Below, piece after piece: positions 38,098-57,766 of a DNA stretch of 64,000 nucleotides (position 1 is its first letter; each line of letters opens with the position of its first letter). A program made the position numbers and the translations under genes. The stretch spans positions 20,283,529-20,347,528 of the forward strand of contig NC_049987.1 in the NCBI RefSeq assembly GCF_000003815.2, written 5' to 3'. Source of the stretch: Branchiostoma floridae (Eukaryota > Chordata > Leptocardii > Amphioxiformes > Branchiostomatidae). The notes under the pieces were generated by a model. The model had not been told where the DNA came from. It searched no databases and was given only the letters and a program-made list of their open reading frames with translations.

Positions 38098-38323
38098 AGG
38101 TGCACTCTCACTGCAGTTGTGTCACTGCGAGGTTTGTTCACTGCATCATGGTTTTGCTATTTTCTCCGATTTTTTATAATTCAGATATTGTGTAATACAT
38201 AAAAGTATGACTTAGAAGACGACAAAAAGCAAGAAAATTTGTTTTTCGTCTCTGAAAATTCGGTGAGCATCTTTCGAACCCCACAGTGACGCAAGCTTGA
38301 CGCAAGTGCAGTAAGAGTGCACC
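38098..38323. mobile_element. 226-bp MITE with TTAA target duplication
   Basis: Arms aggtgcactctcactgca and tgcagtaagagtgcacc are inverted and continue imperfectly for about 40 bases (tgtcactgcgagg / ccccacagtgacgca). TTAA sits directly outside both ends (38094-38097 and 38324-38327), the target used by piggyBac and Kolobok-type transposases. Confidence 0.7.
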
Positions 38324-39409
38324 TTAAGTGTTAAGTCTCATCATCAATGCCTTGTAGTGGCTATGCAGGTAAACACCATCTGAAGACAAATCTCAGACAA
38401 TGAACATTTGTCAAATCTGGAGTACTGTGGCATGTGTATTATGGTTATTGATGTATTGGGTAATTTTCAAACAAATTTATCTTTAACCCCTTTATTGTGC
38501 TAGTCAACAAGATACAAGTATCAAGTGATTGCGAGCCATGTACATACAAGCAAGTAATCTGATATGTTAATATTCATAAATGAGGAACTAAAGTAACACA
38601 AACAGAAGTCAACCAAAATATCAAAGACTCCTTAATAATGGAAACTAAAAGTTAAAAAAAAAACATGTTGAGGAAGCTCTTTTGCTCTTCTTTTCCCCAA
38701 CTGCCAAACTACAGTATACTGCCTGTCTTCATAGGAGACAAAATATTCAATGTGAAATGCAAGTATATATTCTTCCATCCTTTCCATTCACTTTAAAGTT
38801 GTCTTTCTTTCTCTTGAAGACTGTGTGATGATACTACATCTGACTTTCAAGTTTCTACCTTTCTTTCAGACTGTGTCCATGGTGTCCATCCTTTTAAAGA
38901 TCAACTTCTTAAATATACAAATTTTGGAATATATGAATAATTGGAATTAAAAAAAAGAAATGACTGATGCTGTATTACACGTGTGATAACATCAGGAAGT
39001 TCTGTGAGGTAAAACAAAAGCGAACGAATGTATCAACAGCTTCAATCCTATCAAACATATAAGGCCATTCAGGGTAGTCTCATAGTACTATTTCGGCCCC
39101 CCCCCCCCCCCCAAAAAAAACTTTTTTTTTCACAAATTTTAACTAAAAAATCATTTACCTGGTACCTATCTGAAAAAAACTTTTCAACATTCCCTTATTC
39201 CCCACAAAAAAAACTTGAAATGGATTCCTAACTACTGTCAATAAAGGTCCAATAAAGCTGTAATAATACCTTGTCTAGTCTACACCCAGAAACAACATCA
39301 GAGTTGCTCAGATAAATATGTTTTTACTTTTCAATTCCCTCACTTTTGCATCTTCGCAATCCTACTCCTATCACCCATTGGATTTTTCTTTAAAAAATAT
39401 GTTCCCATC

Positions 39410-39790
39410 TTTCTAGAGTTGCTCTTTATAGTCATGTGTTGTGCTCTATTTTTCTCTATCAAAAGTACTGTGTTTTTGAGAAGATTACTAGCTTTGCAAT
39501 TTAGATTCCTGTGTTTTGCTCCTTCAGGATCCCTCCTTTTTTGCTATTGCTATTCCTCTGTTTGCTATTTCAAAAGCTCTGTGTTTTGCTCTAGATCCCC
39601 TCTCTATTTCTTTAAGTGTCTGGGTTTTTTTTCCAGTTTTCTTCTCCTGAAAGTGCTCTCCTTCTGTTTGCTCTTTCATGAGTTGTGTTTCTCTCTCCTA
39701 AGATTACTATGTTTTTGTCAAATAAGGCTGCTATATTTGTTTCTTTAAGAGTCCCATACTTTGCTCCATTAAGATCCCTGTACCTCTCCT
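39410..39790. repeat. T-rich degenerate tandem repeat
   Basis: Variants of ctgtgttttgctcc(tt)aagatccct recur at irregular intervals of about 50-60 bases immediately downstream of the MYND stop codon. It may lie in the 3' UTR of that gene if the nearby AATAAA is not used. Confidence 0.45.
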
Positions 39791-39807
39791 TTATTCTTTA
39801 ACTTAGT

Positions 39808-40032
39808 TCAAGTTTCTGCTTTGTCAGTTTTCCTCTCCTCACACTCCTCCTTGTGTCCCCCCCTCCAGTGCTGTTGCTGACACTCCTTGCTGCAGTAGCG
39901 AGTCTTCCTGCAGCGCCCGCACTTCTGGAACTTTGCCTCGGGAAGCTCCTGCCGGTTACAGAACCCGCACCGCTGGAGCTGTTTCACCTTAAATGTCTGC
40001 TCGGTAACCTGATCAGCTGAGGTCTTCTCCTG
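39808..40032 (-). other. MYND-type zinc finger (terminal exon)
   Basis: The last exon encodes CGFC, then CGRC nine to ten residues later, YCSKEC, and QQHW followed by HKEEC. This gives the eight metal ligands in the MYND pattern C-x2-C, C-x2-C, C-x3-C, H-x3-C. A seven-G run (39857-39863 on the plus strand as C) sits between the Trp and the His; with seven bases the frame stays open through the last ligand and ends at TGA 39808-39810. An AATAAA (39790-39795, minus strand) follows 13 bases after the stop and is the likely polyadenylation signal. Confidence 0.85.
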
Positions 40033-43000
40033 CTAGTTTTGAAAAACATAACAGCAACTCAGAAATGATCACAAGTTATTTTCATTACTAGTCTATAGCA
40101 CTTTGTATAGTTGTAGAGAGAAAACAAGAACTTCAAAGGCATTGAGGGTTTAACCTTAAAGTGTCTGTGGAATAAAAGTTCCTTCTTTCATTCACGTAAA
40201 AATATTATCTTTTCTGTAGACATCCAAGACAGTTATCTCACTACTGTATCTGTTTTGGTGGGACAAATTAAGAATGTGTCGTGACATCACAGACAGGACT
40301 CCCCCTTAGCTAGTATATGGCTGCCTGTCCTTTCTGTGATGTCACAAGTTTACAACCCCTTGCTAATTTCTCCCACGAAAGAGTACACAGTATTGGTAGA
40401 CATAGACATCTTTAGAAAATCCCAGTTCTATGCGAGTCATCAAAAGTGACAGTCAACATGAATGTTGCAAAGTGAGAAGTAACCACAGTTGCATTATATG
40501 TCCCCTTTGGAATGTAGATTTGTACCTGTGTCTGTGTAGGTGTAGATCTATCTGCATCACTTGCTGGTTTGGAAGATGTTTTTTCAGAAGACTTCTCAGC
40601 CTTTGTTTTTCCCGCTGATCCTTTCTTGGCACTTTTCTGCTTACTTTTCACTGTCTCCTGTTCAGTACTGTTCGGGTTGCCATTCTCTGTCTCTGGTTGG
40701 GCACTTTTGGATTTGTCTTTCATTTTTTCAGGTCTTTTATATTTTTTTTTCTTTGGGTTGATACTTTTGTCCTTTGGCTCGGGATTTTTCTTTGGCTCTG
40801 GTCTGACGAGTCTCATTGGGACCCTGTTTTCAGTTCTTTTCAACAGATCTTGCACCTCCTTTGGGTCGATGGGTTTTGGGTTGTTTTTTTCCACGAGCTC
40901 CGCTAACTCCGGCATTTCTTTTAACGCAAACCGGTGAGGTTTCTCGGGGAGGGTCATGAACGAACTTGTAATGGACTTCCCATGTTCCCAGATCCATACC
41001 TCTGAAACACATACAATACGAGTATATCTATAAGCACAGTCAAGCAATGCATGTACAATGCATGTACTCTGTATACTATTTTGTGTAGTTCTTAGGATAC
41101 AATTGAATGACCTTACCATCTACAATCCTTTTCACAGTTTCAGAGTGTCAGCGGGTTTTACTAGGGTTGGTCGGGTAATATCACCACCTTAAAGTTTGTA
41201 TACTAATTTTTGTGGTCCTAAGTAAGAACAGATCATTTACCCATTGTCCTTAGAATTAACCGTCATTTTGTCATGTTGGCAGGTTTTTTGTCAGAGGGTT
41301 GGTTGCGTAATATTACCAGAAATTTCCTTACCCTGTGTTTACACAATCTCTCGCTGGCTGGGGTGAATGACCCCCTCCCTGTGGTGTCAACTGTAGGGCT
41401 GGCCGCTAGGAGCGCGATTTTAGTCAGGCTAGCCTTAGTACTACATGTATATCTTAAAAGATACATCTATTTTATTGTATGATCCACAGGACTTACCCAC
41501 TGATCTTGTCAGGACGTCTGCCAACAGATCCATGTCCTTTTTTCGCTCCACCAAACTCTCATCTTCCTGAGCAGCCTTTTTCCACCTCTTCTGTTCTTTA
41601 TTCAGCCTTTTCATAAAGTGTTTCCAGTTCTCCTCACACACTTCCTGTTCCATGCCAAGTTTTTTACACTCTTTCATCAACAGAACCTGCATTTCTACGC
41701 ATTTTTTCACCCGCTTGTCCTCCGGAAACACCGGATAACCCACCTCTGTCATGAACATGACAATCTGTGGATCCGTGGTAGGTATCTACTTCCACCCGGT
41801 TGCTTTCGTATGCCTTTTCCACGATGGGGATGCTGTCAAACGCTCGAGCAACTCTGNNNNNNNNNNNNNNNNNNNNNNNNNNNNNNNNNNNNNNNNNNNN
41901 NNNNNNNNNNNNNNNNNNNNNNNNNNNNNNNNNNNNNNNNNNNNNNNNNNNNNNNNGTTGATTTCCTTGTGGCTAGAAAGGAGAAGAACAATGCAGTGGA
42001 ATTTGATCAGCATACTGAAGACGTCGGGAGGCACAGACATGTGGACACCGGGGATGGGACAAATGTAATAGAATATTTCCCTCATCAGAATGACGTACTG
42101 ATGGTAATGTTCCTCCGTACAATTTAGGAGTATTTTTCCGAGCGTTTCTGCTACGACAATCCCGTACTTCGGATGGTTAATCCAGCACAGAACGATCATG
42201 ATAACCTCGCGCTGTAAGCCCTTGTGTCCGTCATCCTTCTCTACAAGTCGCAGTACTCTATCCAGGCCCGCTTCCGTGAGCCGCTCCACAAACGGAGACA
42301 TCGCGCGGAGAGCGTGAACGGCTGGCGAGCACGGCTGGCGGGTCTTTGGGTTCTTTTCCGCCTCCTCCAGGAGATAGTCCAGAAGAACGGTGACCGTGCC
42401 GGAGTACAGCGTTTTCCTGTGCTCTTCTGACTGGTGATTCGCGCAGAGAATCGTGACGAGATATCTTTCCTCGCACTGCTTTAGCCACTTGTTCCTCTCC
42501 TCCCACACCTGGACGTCCAGTTTGGCCATCTCTTCTCTGGGCATGGTGTAGAACTCCTTCAGACCGCCCTTGCCGTTCTCCCAGAAGACGTCCATGTGGC
42601 GCTTGGGCATCGGTGTCTCCCCCTCCTCAATGGGAGGGTACTGGAGGATCTTGCTTCTCAGGATCATAAGGAAATATGCCTCAGTCTCCATCTTTGCTAT
42701 CTGTTCGTTTTCCCTATCTGTAACAGTGGAAACAAGATATCAAAACTGGACGTTCCACTGCAGTGCTGTAACCAAGGAGGTTAAAGAAAGAGCTGTAACA
42801 AGCCACTACTGTAGGGCGCACCACATCTAGCAAGGCCTTTAAAAAAATATTGTTTCCTGTTTTGGTCCAGAAAAAATTAGGGTCGGTATATATACTAGTA
42901 GGGGCTATCTTTTCTTTGTTATGATTTTTTTTAAGCTGGCCAAAACTCTAGTGATACATATTACAATGCTGAAATACATGAGGACACTTGTCTTTTTATG

Positions 43001-43981
43001 TCAAAATTTGATTTTGTGCAAGATGCCAATGGTACATTTCTCCATTTGATAGGACAAGCCTGTTTTTATTTAAATAGGAAGCAGGCTGGATAAAAATTCA
43101 AACTGGAAGCTATGTGACTCCACTGCCCACCCCCCAGTTTTTTCTAGGGTTGGTAGGGAAACAGGAAACACAACATTTTTTTCCTAGGCCTAAGCATTTC
43201 AATGTCATTTACATACATGCACACATACACAGACACACAACTCCAACTTCCATGTCCATGTTACAGGCTTTTGCCTTGATAATGTAACTGGGACTTCTCC
43301 AGTTACCAGTCCAGGCCTCTAAGGGCTTTGATGCTAGAATTTGGCCTGTGTCCATCATCCATGGTGCCTTTCTCTTACAAAGGAATTCCTGTGATCTGTT
43401 GTGATGCAAATGTAATAATTTGAATGATTTGCATGTTGCAGGGCCTAACATAATTTCATCAAAAAGGTCTACAGAAGAAGTGCAGTAACACCTACCAGAA
43501 GAAGATCTATGTACTATTACTGTACGTGTGCTGCGTGCCACACCTTTTATATAATAGAACAAACAAATTATGCAAATAACTTCGCCCCCACCTCCATACT
43601 TTTTGTAACACACATTTTGTACGTACAGTACCTCACTTTTCGCCCATATATCATGCATAAATAACATATATAAACAATGATACTTGTGTACACACTTTCC
43701 AAGCAGCTATTGTTGTTAGATATGTTACCACCCACATTTATATATTCGCCAAGATGTAAATTTGTAAGTTTTAGATCTAGAAGTCGCCACGTCAACACAC
43801 CTGGGCCGAAGTCGCCATTTTCGGTAACGGCCTGGTCCACAAGACTCCCGTACTTGTCCCTGAACATCTTACTTCTCAATATCCTGACGACTTCGTCCTT
43901 ATATTCACACATACAGCTGTGTGGACAGGTACAGTTCGGTTTTCTGGGCTCCTCTTTTTCCTTGCACGGACACGCCGCCAT
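39808..43981 (-). CDS. MYND zinc-finger protein of unknown function, five exons, interrupted by an assembly gap
   Basis: Exons on the minus strand: 43729-43981 (start MAACPCKEKEEP), 41957-42717, 41497-41856 (these two meet the 100-N gap), 40526-41001 and 39808-40032 (TGA). Phases join at all three intact introns. The protein is at least 690 aa: a Cys-rich N-terminus (CTCPHSCMC), a long alpha-helical, possibly armadillo-like middle (exon 2), a Lys-rich charged region (exon 4), and a C-terminal MYND finger with CGFC, CGRC, YCSKEC, QQHW and HKEEC. MYND fingers bind Pro-rich peptides. I do not recognise the rest, so no symbol is given. A one-base frame break lies at about 41775-41781, beside the gap, and is probably a contig-end error. 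It is head-to-head with the CYP4 gene. Confidence 0.8.
40254..40380. mobile_element. 127-bp inverted-repeat element in a MYND-gene intron
   Basis: Left gtgggacaaatta...gtgacatcacagacaggac is mirrored by right cctttctgtgatgtcac...taatttctcccac. The arms are about 45 bases each with small indels. Confidence 0.6.
41857..41956. other. assembly gap, 100 N
   Basis: A run of exactly 100 N splits the MYND gene. The length is a conventional placeholder, so the true distance and whether coding or intronic sequence is missing are unknown. The reading frame on both sides is open up to the gap. Confidence 0.99.
42832..43195. mobile_element. probable inverted-repeat element in MYND-gene intron 1
   Basis: Left end ggcctttaaaaaaatattgt then ttcctgttt is mirrored by aaacaggaaacacaac then atttttttcctaggcc at the right end. 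The match is imperfect and the exact ends are uncertain. Confidence 0.35.
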
Positions 43982-44219
43982 CTTGGATCTCAACTTGGCT
44001 CCAGGGGGCCCTCTGGGATAGCACCAGTTGCCGCCAAAACACTAGTTTGAAACTTTTGAAAAGTTTTTAAGAAGTTTATCAATAATCGTATTGTCTTTCC
44101 ACAATCACTGTGAAAGAAACAGGTAAATACAATTTGTTCTGTTAGCTTTTGAGCACTTGCTTTTGGGTTGTCTCAAACTTTTGCAAGACAAAAGAATTCA
44201 CGCCTGAACACCTGCGTGG

Positions 44220-44260
44220 GAGTTGTCACGCCCCCTTTTCAAATGACGTCAAATGTTTGT
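44220..44260. promoter_or_regulatory. CRE palindrome and GC-rich box upstream of the MYND gene
   Basis: A perfect TGACGTCA cAMP-response element lies at 44244-44251, next to a cacgccccc GC-type box (44228-44236), about 260 bases upstream of the MYND start codon (minus strand) and about 1 kb upstream of the CYP4 start. The sites are seen directly; use by either gene is inferred. Confidence 0.4.
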
Positions 44261-45116
44261 GTTACAGAAAAGTTTGGAGCATGAAATCATACCTGCGACA
44301 TTTGTAAATTTTTGAAAATTCTCTTTTTGTTCAAATTTTGCATGTATTGCATGGAGCTGATCATAGAATATGATAGATGATGACATGGCAAACCTATCAT
44401 TGACTGTCCTCAGTAGAATAACGGCATGAACTGAACTGAACTGAACGGCATGTACGGTGAAAAAAGAAACGGATCTGTTACTTGTGAAATAGTCAAAGCA
44501 ATCAAAGAAAAAAGCAACAAGACCAATTATAAGAAATTCGCGAAAAAACGTCCCCCTTCCCGTAATGAAATAGCCCAAAGGTCACTGAGGTCATCTGGAT
44601 AGTTGTTTCCTCACAGTGGACCCTTACCCTTGGACTCGAGCTGGCAGATCGTTTTGTTTACTTTTGATAACGTTAACTCTCTAAAAGTAAGATATGCAGG
44701 ACTCAGTGTGTAACAAACAAGTTAGGTCATTGGCCAAGAAGAAGAAGTGATCGTAATTCGTAAGGTTTCTCTAGATACTTGTTAGGCATTTAGACCTGGG
44801 TGGCCGGTGGGACCCGATATAATCATCTAAGGCTTCTTGTACCAAGGAGGAGTCTTTTCACCTCCTTGCTTGGACATACCTTTGTGAGATATGTTAATAG
44901 GTTTCTTCCAAATGCTCTAAATGTATTTGATGGACATTTTGTTTTTCATTCATATCGATTTATGCAAATAACAGCATTTAGACAACCACATGAAGAAACA
45001 CAGCGTGTACTACAACTTTAGAGCCCTGGATGATCCGCAATTACCTGGGATGTCAGTGTCTTAGATACGAGAGAGCGGCCTAAACTGGAACTGCAGTTCC
45101 TACCTGTACCTGAAGA

Positions 45117-45142
45117 ACTCTACTCTACTCTACTCTACTCTA
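45117..45142. repeat. CTCTA pentanucleotide microsatellite
   Basis: Five consecutive ctcta units followed by one altered unit (ctatt), 165 bases upstream of the CYP4 start. Confidence 0.85.
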
Positions 45143-45306
45143 TTCTTGATGTATGATCATTGTTATCCAAAATCATCAACCTTAAAATTACATTGTATCA
45201 TGCATCTGGAGACTTTCTACCCAATTATCTAGTGTTTTACTACACAGGTGTCGTCTGATAACATTACCTGTTGAGCCACCTGTCCCTTGTCTACAGGACC
45301 ACAGAC

Positions 45307-54952
<9,646 letters not shown>

Positions 54953-55182
54953 CACAAAGGAAAGCCAGTACAACCTGCTGTTGATTTCTACTATTACCTG
55001 GGGGTATTAATTGTTTGATATCATTTTACAATTCTCCAGAGCTAAATGCAACAAATTGCGTCTTGAAACTCAAATTTTATCATTCATATCTCTATGGTCT
55101 CCATCAATGTGTCATTGGAAAGGTTTAAAATTATGATACTACATGTAGTACCATATTTCTGTAGTACTGTGGAAATCATGAA

Positions 55183-55188
55183 AATAAA
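55183..55188 (+). terminator. polyadenylation signal of the CYP4 gene
   Basis: AATAAA, 231 bases after the CYP4 stop codon, is the first canonical signal downstream. A second motif (gataaataaat) lies about 80 bases further on. Use is inferred from position. Confidence 0.5.
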
Positions 55189-56039
55189 GCCACTGCCAAC
55201 ATCTTGAGACTTGCAATACATACCAGTAGGAGAACTGCTTGTTGTTATTCCATATGCCCTAAAAGATTGATAAATAAATATACAGATATGTATAGCCATT
55301 ACATACTAGAAAATGTGATGCAAAAATCATGTGACGCTTTGTAAAGCAGCCTGGTTACAACGTTGTTAATGTAACTTGGGATGGTGATTTCATTTCTGCT
55401 GGGTTACAAAATCTTTTCTATACTAAGTTATTTGATTAAAATTGTGGTCAAATGCATTTTGTTGTTGTGTTGTTGTTCTTAGTTCTAATTATGAGAATAA
55501 CAGTTAAGTTTCAAACTTTGTAGAATTAAAATAACATCAGTTGAATTTCATGGCCGCACGCTGAAGGCATCAAAAGGGGAAAATATAGTCACAGGTTGAT
55601 TACATAGTCACAGAATGATTTAATTCTGTATGTAATTAAATCAACAGTTACAATGTAAACCATAACCTTGGAGTGACCTTTGCGTCACATTGAAATGTCC
55701 TTCAGGTCTTGTTACGTGGTTAACCATTAAGTAAAAAAAATTGAAAGACTTGGCTGATGAACAATTTATGGAAACATAAGATTTGGTATGCAAAATCCCA
55801 TTGATCATGCAAGTAACGTCCTTGCAAGTAAGCACCTACAAGATTCCAAATACTGCTAACACATCATAAAATTTGATATAACGTTAACGTTAACGTTAGA
55901 TTTCGACATTTTCAGGGCGAAACCACTATAAGAAACATGTGTCATTATTTTTCATGAATATTTTTTTGCTATTTTCAGTCCCATAATTAATATTTGGTAC
56001 AGCGATGCCTTGCTAATATGGGCATTGTTCTTGTACTAT

Positions 56040-56154
56040 CCGTTACCACGTGGCGGTGTTTACAAACTGAGGTTGACCTTCGACCTTTGGTCACACGTAC
56101 AGGTGTCATGTGATCAGAAAACATGGCTGCCTCCGGTTAGCATGGTACAGACAG
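56040..56154 (+). promoter_or_regulatory. candidate GDAP2 promoter and non-coding first exon
   Basis: A palindromic E-box CCACGTGG (56046-56053) and a nuclear-receptor-like stretch (tgaccttcgacctttggtcac, about 56074-56094) precede a short ATG-containing stretch that stops after five codons and ends at a consensus donor (acag|gtacgg, donor at 56155). A 5' UTR exon here could splice to the acceptor before the GDAP2 start at 57760. This is inferred; no transcript evidence exists. Confidence 0.3.
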
Positions 56155-57216
56155 GTACGGTTTTCTCTCCATTTTACACTTCCTACGCTTCAGCTTGAGT
56201 TTCTATTAGCCGTAGAATGTCCTAGAGAATATAAGGGAGAGTTTTACGTTAAAAGGTTTCGAGCAAAAGAGAATTCCAACTATTTATTTTCTTGAATAAT
56301 CTTCGAAGACTACACTCGCACCTTGACTCGCATGATGCAAACATATTTTTTCTCGCAAACTTCTTCAAAGACTTAACCACGAAACCTTTCCACTATAACC
56401 CCCTTGCATGAATCAACGAACCTCCTCATACGCTCCTTGTACGAACCATCACAATTCAAGGTAGAATCTAAGGGAGGAAATGTTATCTAAGACGTTTTAT
56501 TCACAAGTAGCCGGGCAAATCCTAAAGTCATGCACTGCACCGTGACTTGTTTACATGGGTACTAGTGACGCCCCTAAAATTAAAACTGATGTTAGCAAGG
56601 CCAAAAGAAAAGATGGGCAAACAAAAATGATTTCTGGATCTAGAATTTTAGAGTTTAGGTTCACCATTGTCTTGTTTCAGAAGATAGTGTAACAAATAAC
56701 TGGATACTAGTAAGTAATATAGAAATGTAATATAACTATGCAGTGTTGTAATTCAAAGGTTTCTTCCAATGAGATATTTGCAATTAACATTTTTTACACC
56801 TTACAATGCTGCAAGTATCAGAAAATCTGTATCCCTGAAGTTGCCAACTCTAGCCATTAGGTGTAAAATAAATTATGCATCATAAAAAGTGCATGTATTG
56901 TATGGTCTCATCAACAGGTTCATATAGCTCTCACACAACACACAAAACAGGTGAAAGATTCAGGATTCTCCAGCCTTTGTTACCATGGCAACTAACCAGT
57001 TACCGGTTGACCCGACTCCTGAACATGAGGATGGTCACGATGACCAGTCTTTCTCCACCAGTCCCGGAGCTTCTTTTTCCACCAGTCCTGGAGCACTCCA
57101 GTCTTTTTCCACTAGTCCAGTAGTGGCAAGGTTTAGGAACAAGACTTTTTACTTCCCAAATCAACTTCTGATCAAGTCAAAAGTATTTGATCAGATGATC
57201 CACACCTACATCATAC

Positions 57217-57240
57217 TCAATCAATTAATCAATCAATCAA
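57217..57240. repeat. AATC tetranucleotide microsatellite
   Basis: Imperfect run caatcaattaatcaatcaatcaa; a second run of the same motif lies at about 57358-57379. Confidence 0.8.
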
Positions 57241-57766
57241 GCTTTGTTAAATCCTTATCATATAAAAGTTAATACTCTACAAACCGGAAGAGATGATCTG
57301 GAAAATCTTCGAAAAAAAATCTGATCTAGTTCTCAGCACCAATATCAGCATCATAATCAATTAATCAATCAATCAATCAGTCGTCAATGTTATTGATAAC
57401 CTCTTACCCAATCAATCAATTGATTTGAGTAAGAAATTTAGCAATTTTTTTTCACTCAAGCAGTCCTAATACTCAATCCCTACATATTTCTAATACATAA
57501 TTGGATAATATTTGCATCAATGGTAATTGACATAAATGGGAAGCAAAATTGCTCCTGTAACCATCAAAGTATCCTGTAACCATAGATCGCAAAATTATGA
57601 TATTAATGTATCCATTGGGAGCTATGATGAACATCATTGATGATATTTGCATGAAGCTTATTTGCATGAATGGGAACATTATATGCTCCTGTAGCCATAA
57701 AGATGTATATTATCATGTAACCTTAAATGACAAAGATTTAAGTCATAAATCTGTTACAGTCCAGGG

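Larger units (their letters stand above)
36208..39790. other. TIAM 3' UTR and intergenic spacer to the MYND gene
   Basis: No coding gene is supported. TIAM and MYND converge here. Plus-strand AATAAA motifs occur at 39240-39245 and 39251-39256, about 3 kb past the TIAM stop; an ATTAAA lies near 36577. The spacer holds two inverted-repeat elements (37105-37399 and 38098-38323), a C17-like homopolymer with flanking A and T runs (about 39098-39130) and a T-rich degenerate repeat (39410-39790). Confidence 0.6.
43982..45296. other. shared upstream region of the divergent MYND and CYP4 genes
   Basis: About 1.3 kb between two start codons facing apart. It holds a CRE (44244-44251), a gaact repeat (about 44427-44447), a CTCTA microsatellite (about 45117-45142) and a possible retroposon-like open frame at 44800-45021. 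No gene is supported. Confidence 0.5.
54953..57766. other. CYP4 to GDAP2 intergenic region and GDAP2 5' region
   Basis: Holds the CYP4 3' UTR with AATAAA at 55183, the candidate GDAP2 promoter (56040-56154), a small open frame with three SFSTSP repeats (56985-57272, possibly an upstream exon) and two AATC microsatellites (57217-57240 and 57358-57379). Nothing else is recognised. Confidence 0.5.

Noticed and set aside
39028..39231. 67-codon frame with a Pro run
   Set aside because: The Pro run is translated from a C homopolymer and the rest from A/T runs.
40430..40937. Overlapping plus-strand frames of up to 122 codons
   Set aside because: They are antisense to MYND exon 4, whose frame has correct splice sites and phases; the hydrophobic antisense products reflect its Lys-rich codons.
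44800..45021. Open frame resembling the end of a non-LTR reverse transcriptase (RYNHLRLLVPRRSLF)
   Set aside because: The likeness is weak and no 3' tail or target duplication is visible, so it was not annotated as an element.
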